Shown: positions 8,304 through 17,047 of the stretch, piece after piece
Layout of the letters: the number at the start of each line of letters is the position of its first letter
How positions within the stretch are numbered: the first letter of the stretch is position 1
From: Oscillospiraceae bacterium
GTDB taxonomy: Bacteria > Bacillota_A > Clostridia > Oscillospirales > Oscillospiraceae
Direction of reading: 5' to 3'
Assembly (NCBI GenBank): GCA_017456105.1
Contig: JAFTKA010000022.1
Location: 1-27,011, forward strand
DNA: 27,011 nt
Made by a program: the position numbers and the translations under genes
The notes under the pieces: model-generated
What the model was told of the DNA's origin: nothing
Seen by the model: the letters and a program-made list of their open reading frames with translations, nothing else
Database searches by the model: none

Positions 8304-10307
8304 ATGAACGAACAGGAACTTCAGGAATTTACCCTGGAAGATATTATTAAAGAATTCGGAGATCACCCGGAGCCTGAGGACATCGTGGTCGTAGCAGAAG
8401 AGCTTCCGGTTGAGGAAGCTCCTGCAGAGGAAGCTCCCGTGGTAACCCCGGAGCCTGCACCTACCTTGGTTACCGGTGATACCATTCGTATGGACGCCAT
8501 TCGCCTGCCCAAGGGCGAGGTCAAAAATGCGGTGCTCATCGAAGATGAAGAGCCCGAACCCCAGCCGGAGCAGGAAGAGCCCTACTCCCAGGAGTGGGAG
8601 CCGGACTACGAGCAGCCCATTGGCGATTATCTGCCCCCTCCCCCCATTATCGTACACCCCCGTTCCCGTCTGCGGGAGCTGAAGCGGAAGCTGGTGGCAG
8701 GCCCGGAGAAGCGGTATTACGCTTTGATGGAAAAGGGTCTGGGAAAATTGCAGGCCGCCATTTTCCTGAGCTTTTTGGTGGTACTGCTCTGTGCCGCTTC
8801 CACCGCTATGTACGCCTTGGGTATGGTGCAGGAGAACCGGCTGAAGCTGATGGTCTTCGCTCAGTTCTTTGCTATGCTGGTTTCTGCCCTGCTTGGCAGC
8901 TTCCAGCTGATCGATGGTGCGATCGATCTGATCCGGAAACGGTTCAGCTTGAATACGCTTTTGTTATTTACCTTCCTCATTTGCTGCGTTGACGGCATTA
9001 TGGGTCTTGCCCAGCAACGGATCCCCTGCTGTGCCGCTTTCAGTTTGGCGATGACCATGTCCCTGTGGAGTACATACCATCGTAGAAACACGGAAATGGG
9101 ACAGATGGATACCATGCGGAAGGCCAACCATCTGGACGGTATGGCCTATGCCCCGGACAACGCTACCCTCCTTCGCAAGGAAGGTCAGGTAGAGGACTTT
9201 ATGGAGCATTATGACGCCCCCGTCAAGCCGGAGCGTATGCTCAACAGATACGCCTTTATTTCCCTGTTGGCCAGCCTGTGCATTGGCATTGTGGCAGGCG
9301 TTCTGCAAAGAAATGTCTTTGCAGGTGTGCAGGTAACTGCGGTTAGCCTTTTGGCTGCCGTTCCCGCCACCACCTTTATCACCATTTCCCGCCCCTTTGC
9401 CATACTGGCACGGCGTCTGCACGCCATCGGCACCGTTATTTGCGGTTGGAAAGCCGTGGAAAAGCTCAATAATCCTACCACCTTCCCCCTGACCCAGGAC
9501 GACCTGTTCCCCTCCGGCACGATCCGTATGAACGGTGTCAAGTTCTACGGCAGCCGCTCTCCGGAAGAGGTGATTTCCTACGCTACAGCAGTACTGAATG
9601 CCGCAAAGGACGGCCTTGCTCCCCTGTTCACCCAAATCATGGAAAGCCGGAACGGTCTTTACTACGACGCCACCGATCTGCAAAGCTATGAGGTAGGCGG
9701 TGTGGGCGGCCTTGTGAATGATGAGACCGTTACCGTGGGCACTTTGGCCTGTATGCGGGAGCTGGAGGTTACGCTCCCCGAGGGTATCCGGATCGATAAG
9801 GCAGTCTGCGTTGCTATCTCCGATGAGCTTTGCGGTGTGTTTGCTGTAACCTATGAGAAGCTCAACTCCTCCGCCTCTGCACTAACCACTCTGAGTGCCT
9901 ACCGGAAGCTGCAGCCCATGATCTCCGGTGCGGACTTTATGCTGACCGAATCCTTTGTTGGAAGCATCTTTGGCGTAAAGACCCGGAAAATGCGGTTCGC
10001 CGATTCTGAGGAATGGGCAGCAACCACAGAGCAGACCCTGGAGGAAGACGCTGAGACTTTGATTATGACCACCTCTGAGGGAGTCCTTCCCCTGGCCTAC
10101 GGCATTACCGGTGCCAAGGCTCTGCGGTCTGCCTGCAAGGCCGGTGCCATCGTGCATATGGCAGGCGGTATTTTGGGCCTTGCGATCATGCTGCTTTTGA
10201 CCATTTTGGGAGCATTGGATCTTTTGACCCCCGTGAATATGTTCCTGTATCAGCTGGTTTGGGCGATCCCCGGATTGCTGATCTCCGAATGGACAAGATC
10301 CATCTAA
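8304..10307 (+). CDS. P1B-type ATPase-like membrane protein lacking catalytic residues (putative pseudo-ATPase)
   Basis: A 667-residue protein. Residues 1-118 form an acidic Glu/Pro-rich tail. Eight membrane segments follow in a 4+2+2 plan (about 150-172, 180-204, 216-236, 240-258, 316-335, 337-362, 612-635, 643-662), as in heavy-metal P1B ATPases. The sixth segment and what follows align by eye with the CPC...TPxAIL...IKGGxALExL...FDKTGTL block, but CPC reads VPA (353-355) and FDKTGTL reads LFPSGTI (401-407), so the phosphorylated Asp is Phe. The HP motif is AP (near 439), and the MLTGD region is MLTES (546-550). No TGE is seen in the short loop 259-315, and no GDGxND. ATP-driven transport therefore looks impossible. 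AAGGAGG lies 6 nt before the ATG. Homology is my reading, not a search; function unknown. Confidence 0.8.
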   Translation: MNEQELQEFTLEDIIKEFGDHPEPEDIVVVAEELPVEEAPAEEAPVVTPEPAPTLVTGDTIRMDAIRLPKGEVKNAVLIEDEEPEPQPEQEEPYSQEWEPDYEQPIGDYLPPPPIIVHPRSRLRELKRKLVAGPEKRYYALMEKGLGKLQAAIFLSFLVVLLCAASTAMYALGMVQENRLKLMVFAQFFAMLVSALLGSFQLIDGAIDLIRKRFSLNTLLLFTFLICCVDGIMGLAQQRIPCCAAFSLAMTMSLWSTYHRRNTEMGQMDTMRKANHLDGMAYAPDNATLLRKEGQVEDFMEHYDAPVKPERMLNRYAFISLLASLCIGIVAGVLQRNVFAGVQVTAVSLLAAVPATTFITISRPFAILARRLHAIGTVICGWKAVEKLNNPTTFPLTQDDLFPSGTIRMNGVKFYGSRSPEEVISYATAVLNAAKDGLAPLFTQIMESRNGLYYDATDLQSYEVGGVGGLVNDETVTVGTLACMRELEVTLPEGIRIDKAVCVAISDELCGVFAVTYEKLNSSASALTTLSAYRKLQPMISGADFMLTESFVGSIFGVKTRKMRFADSEEWAATTEQTLEEDAETLIMTTSEGVLPLAYGITGAKALRSACKAGAIVHMAGGILGLAIMLLLTILGALDLLTPVNMFLYQLVWAIPGLLISEWTRSI

Positions 10308-10318
10308 GAAAACAAGTA

Positions 10319-10352
10319 ACCCCGACTTGGATACCAAGTCGGGGTCTTTTTT
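10319..10352. terminator. bidirectional terminator between the pseudo-ATPase gene and the 15-kb operon
   Basis: A 12-bp perfect stem (ACCCCGACTTGG at 10319-10330 with 10334-10345) and an ATA loop are followed by CTTTTTTATT on the plus strand. The minus-strand side continues TTACTTGTTTT. It lies 11 nt after one stop and next to the other. Confidence 0.9.
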
Positions 10353-10881
10353 ATTTGATTGCCTTCTTCAATAGAGGCATTAGAACCATTGCCAATGTGC
10401 CACCAATCAGTGCGGTAACCAGCTGGGGATAGGAAGACAACATCAGTATCAGCTTGGGAGGCAGCGTAACGCCCAGTGCCGGAAGCAAAACCGTGATGCC
10501 AAGATACAGGGCCGTAAACTTTGCAAGTGCCGCCGGGATCACAGACAGCTCCTGATACCAGAAGGGCTTATTAGGCCTCCACATCAGGTGCAATACGATC
10601 ACAAGGACGATATTTCCCAACGCAATGATGGGAACCACCTGTATCAGCTTCGGGCCGATGCCCAGAAGGAATGCACAGAAAGGCGACAGGACCGCCACCA
10701 CGATACCGCTGTACAATCCGCCGATCAGCGTTGCCACCGCCAATACGCAGTTAACAAGGCTTCCCGTAATATATTGCCCGGCAACGGCCTGGGTAGGGGC
10801 GGTTGCCCATTGGAATGCGATCAGCAAAGCGATCAGCACGCCTGTTTTCGCGATCCAACGGACCCGCTGTGAATTGGTCAT
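10351..10881 (-). CDS. probable ECF transporter S component, substrate unknown
   Basis: A 176-residue very hydrophobic protein with five or six membrane segments (about 10-28, 35-65, 70-88, 92-110, 122-145, 150-172). The basic N-terminus (MTNSQRVRWIAK), the first-helix pattern TGVLIALLIAFQW and the overall size fit substrate-binding S components of energy-coupling-factor vitamin importers. These share a common EcfA/EcfT module encoded elsewhere. The start is ATG 10879-10881: AAAGGAG is upstream and the ATG overlaps the rsgA stop (ATGA), which points to coupled translation. It is the last gene of the long minus operon. No riboswitch precedes it, so the ligand cannot be inferred. It could be another small membrane protein family. 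Confidence 0.6.
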   Translation of the reverse strand: MTNSQRVRWIAKTGVLIALLIAFQWATAPTQAVAGQYITGSLVNCVLAVATLIGGLYSGIVVAVLSPFCAFLLGIGPKLIQVVPIIALGNIVLVIVLHLMWRPNKPFWYQELSVIPAALAKFTALYLGITVLLPALGVTLPPKLILMLSSYPQLVTALIGGTLAMVLMPLLKKAIK

Positions 10882-11783
10882 CTTTTTTCTCCTTTGTCGT
10901 GCAGCTCCCACTGCTTGATTTGACTGGCCTTTTCATACAGCCGCAGATAGCTTTGATAGCGGCTGTCCTCGATTTTGCCTTCTTCCACCGCCTGACGGAC
11001 ACCGCAGCCCGGCTCGGAACGATGGGTACAGTCGTGGAACTGACACTTACCCAAATAGGGGGCAAAATCTGCAAAGGCATATTGGAGATTTTCCTTTAGG
11101 ATCACGTCCATCTGCTCCGTATCAAAGGAGGCAAAGCCCGGTGTGTCGGCAACGTAGGTCTCGTGGTCCAGAGCATACAGCTCCACATGGCGGGTGGTGT
11201 GCCGACCTCTGCCCAACTTTTCGGAGACCTCTCCGGTAGCAAGGCCCAACTGGGGGCAAAGCCTGTTCAGCATACTGCTCTTTCCTACACCGGTATTGCC
11301 GGTAAAGGCCGTGAGCTTACCCTGTAATAGCTTTCGCAGCTCCTCTACGCCCTCCCCTGTCTGGGCACTGGCTATGATCACCGGGAAACCTGCGTTTCGG
11401 TAGATTTTGCTAAGATCCGCAGCAGGGTCAAGGTCGCATTTGTTGATGCACAGGTACACCTCTACTCCCTGATCGCCGGCAATAGCCGCCACCCGGTCAA
11501 TGAGATAGGGCTCAGTAACGGGGTTTACATTGGCGGCAAAGACCACCAGTGCGTCCACATTGGCAACAGCCGGACGGACAAAGCGGTTGCGTCTGGGTAA
11601 GATCCGCTCCACCATGCCCTTATTGCCGTCCAGGGTGATCTCCACCATATCTCCCGTCAGAGGAATTTCTGTTCCTCTGCGTAAACTGCCGCGACCACGG
11701 CAGGTGATCACACCTACCGTGGTCTTGACATCATAAAATCCACTTAGCGAGCGTACGATACGCCCTGTCATTTTCTCAGCCAT
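10878..11783 (-). CDS. rsgA: ribosome small-subunit-dependent GTPase RsgA
   Basis: A 301-residue circularly permuted GTPase that assists late 30S assembly. An N-terminal OB fold (MTGRIVRSLSGFYDV) is followed by the permuted G domain: G4-type INKCDL comes before the G1 loop GNTGVGKSS, then DTPGFASFD as G3. The C-terminal zinc knuckle has CQFHDCTHRSEPGC. The open frame extends to 11909, but that part overlaps pknB coding sequence. ATG 11781-11783 is chosen from family N-termini; it overlaps the pknB stop by 8 nt and has GGTGG about 12 nt upstream, so initiation probably relies on coupling. The pknB-rsgA order is common in Firmicutes, where PrkC is reported to phosphorylate RsgA/CpgA. Confidence 0.93.
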   Translation of the reverse strand: MAEKMTGRIVRSLSGFYDVKTTVGVITCRGRGSLRRGTEIPLTGDMVEITLDGNKGMVERILPRRNRFVRPAVANVDALVVFAANVNPVTEPYLIDRVAAIAGDQGVEVYLCINKCDLDPAADLSKIYRNAGFPVIIASAQTGEGVEELRKLLQGKLTAFTGNTGVGKSSMLNRLCPQLGLATGEVSEKLGRGRHTTRHVELYALDHETYVADTPGFASFDTEQMDVILKENLQYAFADFAPYLGKCQFHDCTHRSEPGCGVRQAVEEGKIEDSRYQSYLRLYEKASQIKQWELHDKGEKR

Positions 11784-13950
11784 TGGCACTGAAATCCACC
11801 TTTTGTACCCAGCTCTCTCCGCCGACGTAAATCGTGTAGATCTGTTCACCGGAACCGGTTTGGTTCTTGAGGGTAACTGTGGCCTGACCTTGAGGCACCT
11901 CTCCGTCAAACACCTTCTCGCCGTTCTTTTCGATCTTTATATGGCAGGCATGATTCGTCGTTTCTCCCTGCAGATCAATTTCCACGTCCTTGGTAACGGT
12001 TTGCGTGCTCTTGCCCTTGGAAACCTCAAGAATGATCTCCGAAGTCAGGGGGATCTCCACATTCTTTTCGTGGGACTGGCTGACAACAGTATCCTTTTCC
12101 GCATCGCTTTCCACAAACTCGATGGTGGGCGTCTTAAAGCCGCAGCCGGTGATCAGGTTGGAGGCCTTATCCACACTCATGCCCACCACATTGGGCATTT
12201 TCTGGGTCTCGGGTCCCTTGCTGATATAGAGCGTTACCTGCTGACCTTCTGTCAGCTCCGCTCCCTTTTCAGGGTCGGTACGGATCACAAGACCCGCTCC
12301 GATCACGCCGTCGTTAATTCTTTCGATCTTAATATCCAGCTTCAGCTGCAGGTTTTCCAGCACTGCCTTCGCCAAGGTCTCGTCTGCTTCGATCACATTG
12401 GGCATAGCACTGGTTTTTTCTTCCTTACCCATGCTGATCCAAAGGGTGATCTCCTGACCGGTGGCAAGCTCAACGCCCTCCGCAGGCTCTGTTCTGGTTA
12501 CGCAGCCCATGGGGATCGTCTCACTATATTCCTGCTTGAAGCGGTAGGTTAGATTCATATCCAACCCCTTCAGTACACCGATGGCCTTATCCTGGACCTC
12601 CTGCACCAAATTGGGCATGGTAACAGCCTTGGGGCTGGGTCCCAAGCTGACGATCAGCACAAGATCGCTTCCGGATACCACCTGATCGCCGCCCTTGGGC
12701 CGCTGGCCGATGATGATGCCGGCTTCATTCTTATCGTCATAGACTTCGTCTTTTTTCACGTTAAAGCCGGGCTGCTCTTGAACCTCATCAAACTTTTCAC
12801 CAACCAGGTAGGGCACCTTGATCAGATTGCCCGACGAACAACCGCCGCCAAAGCCCACGACCAAACCGACCAAAATCGCCAGTATGGCAACCAGTGAGCA
12901 AACGATGATGGCGATGGTAGCCACTCTGTTGCGGCTATCCGCTGCCCGTCTATCCCGTCTTTGACCGGACGCCCTCTGCTGCTGCTTTACCGCCGTAGTC
13001 CTGCGAACAGGCACGGGCCGGGGTCTGGGTTCTTCCACCACCCTGGGCTGCTCCACGGGAGGCTTCTGCAGCTGGGTTACGATATCCAGCGGCGGGGTGT
13101 TGTAATCGAAGAGAATTGCCGGATCTTTCCGGAACTCGTCCATATCCGCCAGCATTTTGGTGGCGGTGGTATAGCGGTCTTCGATATTATGTGCCATAGC
13201 CTTCATAATGATCTGCTCAAGACCGCCGGGAATATTGGGGTTCAGCAGCGACGGCATCACGGCACCGCCGTTAATATGAGCGATGGCCACCGCCACGGGA
13301 GATTCTCCGTCATAAGGAGGTCTGCCGCTCATCATTTCATACATCACAACGCCCAAAGAGTAGATGTCCGACCGGTTATCCAGTCTTCCGCCCTTGGCCT
13401 GCTCCGGGGAAATGTAGTGGACAGAACCCAAAGCTTCCTTGGTCAGGGTATTACCCTGGGACATCATACGGGCAATGCCGAAATCGGCCACCTTTACAGA
13501 GCCGTTTTTCAGCACCATCACGTTGTGGGGCTTAATGTCTCTGTGGACGATGCCGCGGCTGTGGGCGTGTTCCAGAGCCTTTGCGATCTGAATGGCAAAG
13601 TGCAGGGTCTCCTTCCAGTTCAGGACGCCCTTCTTCTCCAGATACTGCTTCAGGGTAATGCCGTCGATCAGCTCCATAACGATATAGTCTGCCTCCAGGG
13701 AAATGGAGGTGGACACATCATATACAGAGACGATATTGGGGTGGCTCAGCTGAGCGACCGCCTGACTTTCCGCGTGGAAACGGCGGCGGAAATCCTCGTC
13801 CTCCAGAAAGTCGTCCTTCAGGATCTTGATGGCAACCAGCCGGTTCAGTCGGTGGCAGCGAGCTTTATAAACAACAGCCATGCCGCCGGTACCGATCACT
13901 TCCAGGATCTCATACCGGTTATCAAGCAGTCGGCCTATGTATTTATCCAT
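11776..13950 (-). CDS. pknB: PASTA-domain Ser/Thr protein kinase (PknB/PrkC/Stk1)
   Basis: A 724-residue transmembrane Hanks-type kinase that senses muropeptide or lipid II and tunes wall growth, division and dormancy exit. Kinase domain 13-270: glycine loop GTGGMAVVYK, catalytic Lys near 42, HRDIKPHN (136-143), DFG (156-158), SVHYISPEQ. A basic linker (about 308-340) and a single membrane helix (342-367) follow. Four PASTA repeats lie outside at about 378-437, 444-510, 515-580 and 584-646, ending in a beta-rich domain (650-724). ATG 13948-13950 is chosen because AAAGGAG lies 8 nt upstream; the frame continues ten codons further without support. It sits 22 nt after stp, its opposing phosphatase. 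Confidence 0.96.
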   Translation of the reverse strand: MDKYIGRLLDNRYEILEVIGTGGMAVVYKARCHRLNRLVAIKILKDDFLEDEDFRRRFHAESQAVAQLSHPNIVSVYDVSTSISLEADYIVMELIDGITLKQYLEKKGVLNWKETLHFAIQIAKALEHAHSRGIVHRDIKPHNVMVLKNGSVKVADFGIARMMSQGNTLTKEALGSVHYISPEQAKGGRLDNRSDIYSLGVVMYEMMSGRPPYDGESPVAVAIAHINGGAVMPSLLNPNIPGGLEQIIMKAMAHNIEDRYTTATKMLADMDEFRKDPAILFDYNTPPLDIVTQLQKPPVEQPRVVEEPRPRPVPVRRTTAVKQQQRASGQRRDRRAADSRNRVATIAIIVCSLVAILAILVGLVVGFGGGCSSGNLIKVPYLVGEKFDEVQEQPGFNVKKDEVYDDKNEAGIIIGQRPKGGDQVVSGSDLVLIVSLGPSPKAVTMPNLVQEVQDKAIGVLKGLDMNLTYRFKQEYSETIPMGCVTRTEPAEGVELATGQEITLWISMGKEEKTSAMPNVIEADETLAKAVLENLQLKLDIKIERINDGVIGAGLVIRTDPEKGAELTEGQQVTLYISKGPETQKMPNVVGMSVDKASNLITGCGFKTPTIEFVESDAEKDTVVSQSHEKNVEIPLTSEIILEVSKGKSTQTVTKDVEIDLQGETTNHACHIKIEKNGEKVFDGEVPQGQATVTLKNQTGSGEQIYTIYVGGESWVQKVDFSANG

Positions 13951-13972
13951 AACCAAAACTCCTTTCTGAAGA

Positions 13973-14704
13973 TTAGACAAGTACCAGTACGCTGGTTACA
14001 TTGTCCGGAGCCCCGCGATTCAGGGCGATATCCAAAAGCCGCTGACAGCAGCCCTGCTTATCTTCGCCATAGGTTACTTCAAACAGAATTTCCTGGTCGT
14101 CTACAAGGTTGGAAAGTCCGTCAGTGCAAAGCAGCAAACAATCCTGTTTATCCAGCTTTTGGTGGAAAATATCTCCGGCCACCGCCGGCTCTGTGCCGAT
14201 GGCCCGGGTGATCAGGTTCTTGCCGGGATATTTCTTGGCCATTCCCTGGCTCAATTCGCCACGCTCTATCATCATCTGCACCAGAGAATGGTCTTTGGTG
14301 ATTTGACTGATGCCGTCCTTGCTGATCCGGTAGGCACGGCTGTCGCCGATGTTAATAATTGTTGCCTGCTTCCCGCTGATCAGCAGAGCAACCAAAGTCG
14401 TACCCATACCGGAAAATTCCTCAAACTGCTGAGCCTGATCGTAAACGGTGAAATTGGTCAGCTTGACCGCGTTTTGCAGCATCTGGTCCAGGGCTTGCTG
14501 ATCCATATCCGAAGTCCAGGTGCGTTTGATCTCCTGGGTAAACACGTCTACCGCCAGGCTGCTTGCCACGTTTCCGGACTTTGCACCACCCATGCCGTCG
14601 CAGACAACACATAAAATCGTATGCTTATCCAGCACCTCAATATGATAGGCGTCCTGATTCTGACTGCGGGTGCAGCCAAGATCCGTTAAGGCCCAATATT
14701 GCAT
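13973..14704 (-). CDS. stp: PP2C-family Ser/Thr protein phosphatase (Stp/PrpC)
   Basis: A 243-residue PPM-type phosphatase that removes phosphates placed by PknB. Metal-binding and catalytic motifs are present: TDLGCTRSQNQDAYH at the N-terminus, CDGMGG near residues 35-40, GMGTTLVAL, NIGDSRAYR, LLCTDGLSN and the final APDNVTSVLVLV with the metal-binding Asp. Length is typical for PrpC/Stp. It begins 6 nt after the rlmN stop and precedes pknB by 22 nt, the standard phosphatase-kinase pair of Firmicutes. Confidence 0.95.
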   Translation of the reverse strand: MQYWALTDLGCTRSQNQDAYHIEVLDKHTILCVVCDGMGGAKSGNVASSLAVDVFTQEIKRTWTSDMDQQALDQMLQNAVKLTNFTVYDQAQQFEEFSGMGTTLVALLISGKQATIINIGDSRAYRISKDGISQITKDHSLVQMMIERGELSQGMAKKYPGKNLITRAIGTEPAVAGDIFHQKLDKQDCLLLCTDGLSNLVDDQEILFEVTYGEDKQGCCQRLLDIALNRGAPDNVTSVLVLV

Positions 14705-14710
14705 AGGACT

Positions 14711-15751
14711 TCACTCCTTTCCTGCTTGCTGTGTATATTTTCTGCGGAGCTGACCGCAGGAGGCATCAATATCGCCGCCTAAGCTCCGCCGGACGGTAGC
14801 GGGAATTCCGGCCTTTTCCAAGGTGGCCTGAAATCTCATTACCGCTTGCTTACTGCTTGGTTTCAAGGGACTCTCCTCCACGTGATTGAGGGGAATCAGA
14901 TTCATATGGGCAGGCAGGCCCTTCAGCCGGGAGATCAGCAGTTTTGCCGCTTCCTCCGTATCGTTGACACCGTCGATCATAGCATACTCAAAAGATATCC
15001 GACGGCCCGTTTTGGCATAATACCGCCGGCAGGCCGCCAGCAGCTCCTCGGTGGGATAGGCCTTATTCACCGGCATAATGGTGTTTCGGATCTCATCGCT
15101 GGGTGCGTGCAGGGAAACGGACAGGGTCAGCTGCAGCTTCTTTTCTGCCAGCTCATCGATCTTCGGCACGATGCCGCAGGTGGAAAGACTAATGTGCCGC
15201 ATGGAGATATTCATACCCTCGGGGCTGTTCACAAGCTCCAGAAAACGCAGAACATTTTCCATATTGTCCAGAGGCTCGCCAATGCCCATCAGCACGATGT
15301 GGGAAATGGGCAGGCAGGACTCCACCTGGGTGAATAACACCTGATCCAGCATTTCATAGGGCTCCAGAGGCCGCACCAGACCGCCTAAGGTCGATGCACA
15401 AAAGGCACAGCCCATACGGCAGCCCACCTCCGTGGAGATACAAACGGTGTTTCCGTAATGATAACGCATCAGCACCGTTTCCACGCAGTTGCCGTCATTG
15501 AGTTCCCAAAGGTATTTGATGGTGCCGTCCTTCTGGGACTCCTGCTTTCTGACTACCTTCGGTGGCTCAATAGGATACTTTTCCTGCAGCACAGCACGCA
15601 GATTCTGCGGAAGATTGGACATCTCCCCGTAGCTTCTCACGCCCTTATGCAGCCAGGTATATATCTGCTTTCCCCGAAAGGCCGGCTGACCCATTTCCTT
15701 CATGATCGCACCGATCTCAGAAAGGGTCATGGATTTTAAATGATTTTTCAT
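14711..15751 (-). CDS. rlmN: dual-specificity 23S rRNA A2503 / tRNA A37 C2-methyltransferase RlmN
   Basis: A 346-residue radical SAM enzyme. The cluster motif CxxxCxxC is CRMGCAFC, followed by GIGEPLDN and SLSTCGIVPKI. The C-terminal methyl-carrying Cys lies in GGDIDASCGQLRRKY, so the essential cysteines are retained. The N-terminal accessory domain starts MKNHLKSMTLSEIG and contains QPAFRGKQIYTWLHKG. ATG 15749-15751 overlaps the rsmB stop by 4 nt (ATGA), and GGAG lies 6-9 nt upstream. It methylates C2 of A2503 in 23S rRNA and A37 in some tRNAs, affecting fidelity and sensitivity to ribosome-targeting drugs. Confidence 0.96.
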   Translation of the reverse strand: MKNHLKSMTLSEIGAIMKEMGQPAFRGKQIYTWLHKGVRSYGEMSNLPQNLRAVLQEKYPIEPPKVVRKQESQKDGTIKYLWELNDGNCVETVLMRYHYGNTVCISTEVGCRMGCAFCASTLGGLVRPLEPYEMLDQVLFTQVESCLPISHIVLMGIGEPLDNMENVLRFLELVNSPEGMNISMRHISLSTCGIVPKIDELAEKKLQLTLSVSLHAPSDEIRNTIMPVNKAYPTEELLAACRRYYAKTGRRISFEYAMIDGVNDTEEAAKLLISRLKGLPAHMNLIPLNHVEESPLKPSSKQAVMRFQATLEKAGIPATVRRSLGGDIDASCGQLRRKYTQQAGKE

Positions 15752-17046
15752 AATGCTCTCCGCAGACGACTGATGAAAAAGCCGTCTGTGTCATATTCTC
15801 CCGGCACTAAGGCCAGCATTCCGCTTTCGTTTTTGGGAAATACGGCAGGCAGCGGGAGGGGTTCTAAGGTAAAGTCCGGGTGATCGGCTAAAAAAGCATT
15901 GACCACATCTTCGTTCTCCCTTTTAAGCAGCGTGCAGGTGGAGTACAGAAGCACACCGCCGGGCTTTACATAGGTTGCTTGGTTGTTAAGTATTGCCTTC
16001 TGTAATTGAGGCAGATCCAGCATAGTATCCGGGTCTTTGTACCGGATATCGGGCTTTTTCCGAATGATTCCGTAGCCGGAACAGGGTACGTCCGCGATCA
16101 CCACGTCCATGGCATTCCGCCATTGGGGAACGTTCACAGAAGCGTCCTGACAAGTGGCCTTAATTTGGGAAAAACCCAACCGCTTTGCACCCTTTTCGAT
16201 CAGGGGTATCTTGTGGGGGTGGACATCACAGGAGGTAATCTCCCCTGCCCCGGATAACGCGGCGGCAAAGCTTTTGCCGCCGGGTGCGGCACAGCAGTCC
16301 AGCACCTTGGCGTTTTGGGGGATCTGAGCACATAAAACGCTAAGCCTGGCCGCGGCGTCCTGTACATAGTAAAGACCCTGCCGGAAGCTTTCCAGCTGCT
16401 CTAAACTACCTGTTCCGCTGAGAATCAGGCAATTGTCCAGCCAGGGGTGAATCGCCACCGTAACCCCCTCCTGCTGCAGCTGAGCTTTCAGGGCATCGGT
16501 ATCGCATCGCAGGGTGTTCACCTGCACCACCGTAGGCGGAATGTCATTGTTGGCTTTCAGCATGGGGGCAAGCCGGGGCTTTCCCACATAGCTGCACAGA
16601 AGGTCGATGAGTTTCTGTGGGTGGCTGTAGATCTCCTGATAAGATCGGGGCTGCTGCAAGGTGTCCTTACTGCGAATGGCGTTTCGCAGCACCGCGTTCA
16701 CCAGTGCTGCGGCATTTTTCTGCACTTTTTTGCAAAGCTCCACAGACTCATTGACTGCCGCCGACTCCGGGATCTTGTCCATCAGATATAGCTGGTAAAG
16801 ACCCAAATGGAGAATATCCCGCACCACCGGGTGCAAGGACTTCAGCTTGCCGGTCAGCAGCTGCTTCAGATAGAAATCCAGCAGCAACCTGTTCTGGAGA
16901 ACGCCGTAGGAAAGGCGGGTGGCCAATGCGGCCTCCCGACGGTCCAAACCGTCCCTCAGGATATATTCTTTGACAATGCCGTTGGACCAAGCCCCCTCCT
17001 GGCGGCAGGCCATCAGCACAGAAAGTGCCGTCTGTCTTGCTCCCAT
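15748..17046 (-). CDS. rsmB: 16S rRNA (cytosine-967 C5)-methyltransferase RsmB
   Basis: A 432-residue protein with an N-terminal NusB-like RNA-binding domain (residues 1-135; MGARQTALSVLM, AAVNESVELCKK, ALVNAVLRN). The catalytic domain has the SAM loop LDCCAAPGGKSF, ADVPCSGYGIIRKKPD with one of the two active Cys, and YSTCTLLKRENEDVV with the other. The open frame runs upstream to 17151 but that part lies inside fmt. ATG 17044-17046 matches family N-termini and lies 1 nt after the fmt stop (TAATATG). No clear ribosome site is present, so translation probably restarts after fmt. Confidence 0.94.
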   Translation of the reverse strand: MGARQTALSVLMACRQEGAWSNGIVKEYILRDGLDRREAALATRLSYGVLQNRLLLDFYLKQLLTGKLKSLHPVVRDILHLGLYQLYLMDKIPESAAVNESVELCKKVQKNAAALVNAVLRNAIRSKDTLQQPRSYQEIYSHPQKLIDLLCSYVGKPRLAPMLKANNDIPPTVVQVNTLRCDTDALKAQLQQEGVTVAIHPWLDNCLILSGTGSLEQLESFRQGLYYVQDAAARLSVLCAQIPQNAKVLDCCAAPGGKSFAAALSGAGEITSCDVHPHKIPLIEKGAKRLGFSQIKATCQDASVNVPQWRNAMDVVIADVPCSGYGIIRKKPDIRYKDPDTMLDLPQLQKAILNNQATYVKPGGVLLYSTCTLLKRENEDVVNAFLADHPDFTLEPLPLPAVFPKNESGMLALVPGEYDTDGFFISRLRRAL

Positions 17047-17047
17047 A

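Noticed and set aside
7350..8657. Minus-strand open frame of 435 codons
   Set aside because: Antisense to rlmB and the membrane-protein gene and across their promoter; composition is typical of a shadow frame and no family is recognisable.
12961..14211. Plus-strand open frame of 416 codons
   Set aside because: Antisense to pknB and stp; no start signal or family features.
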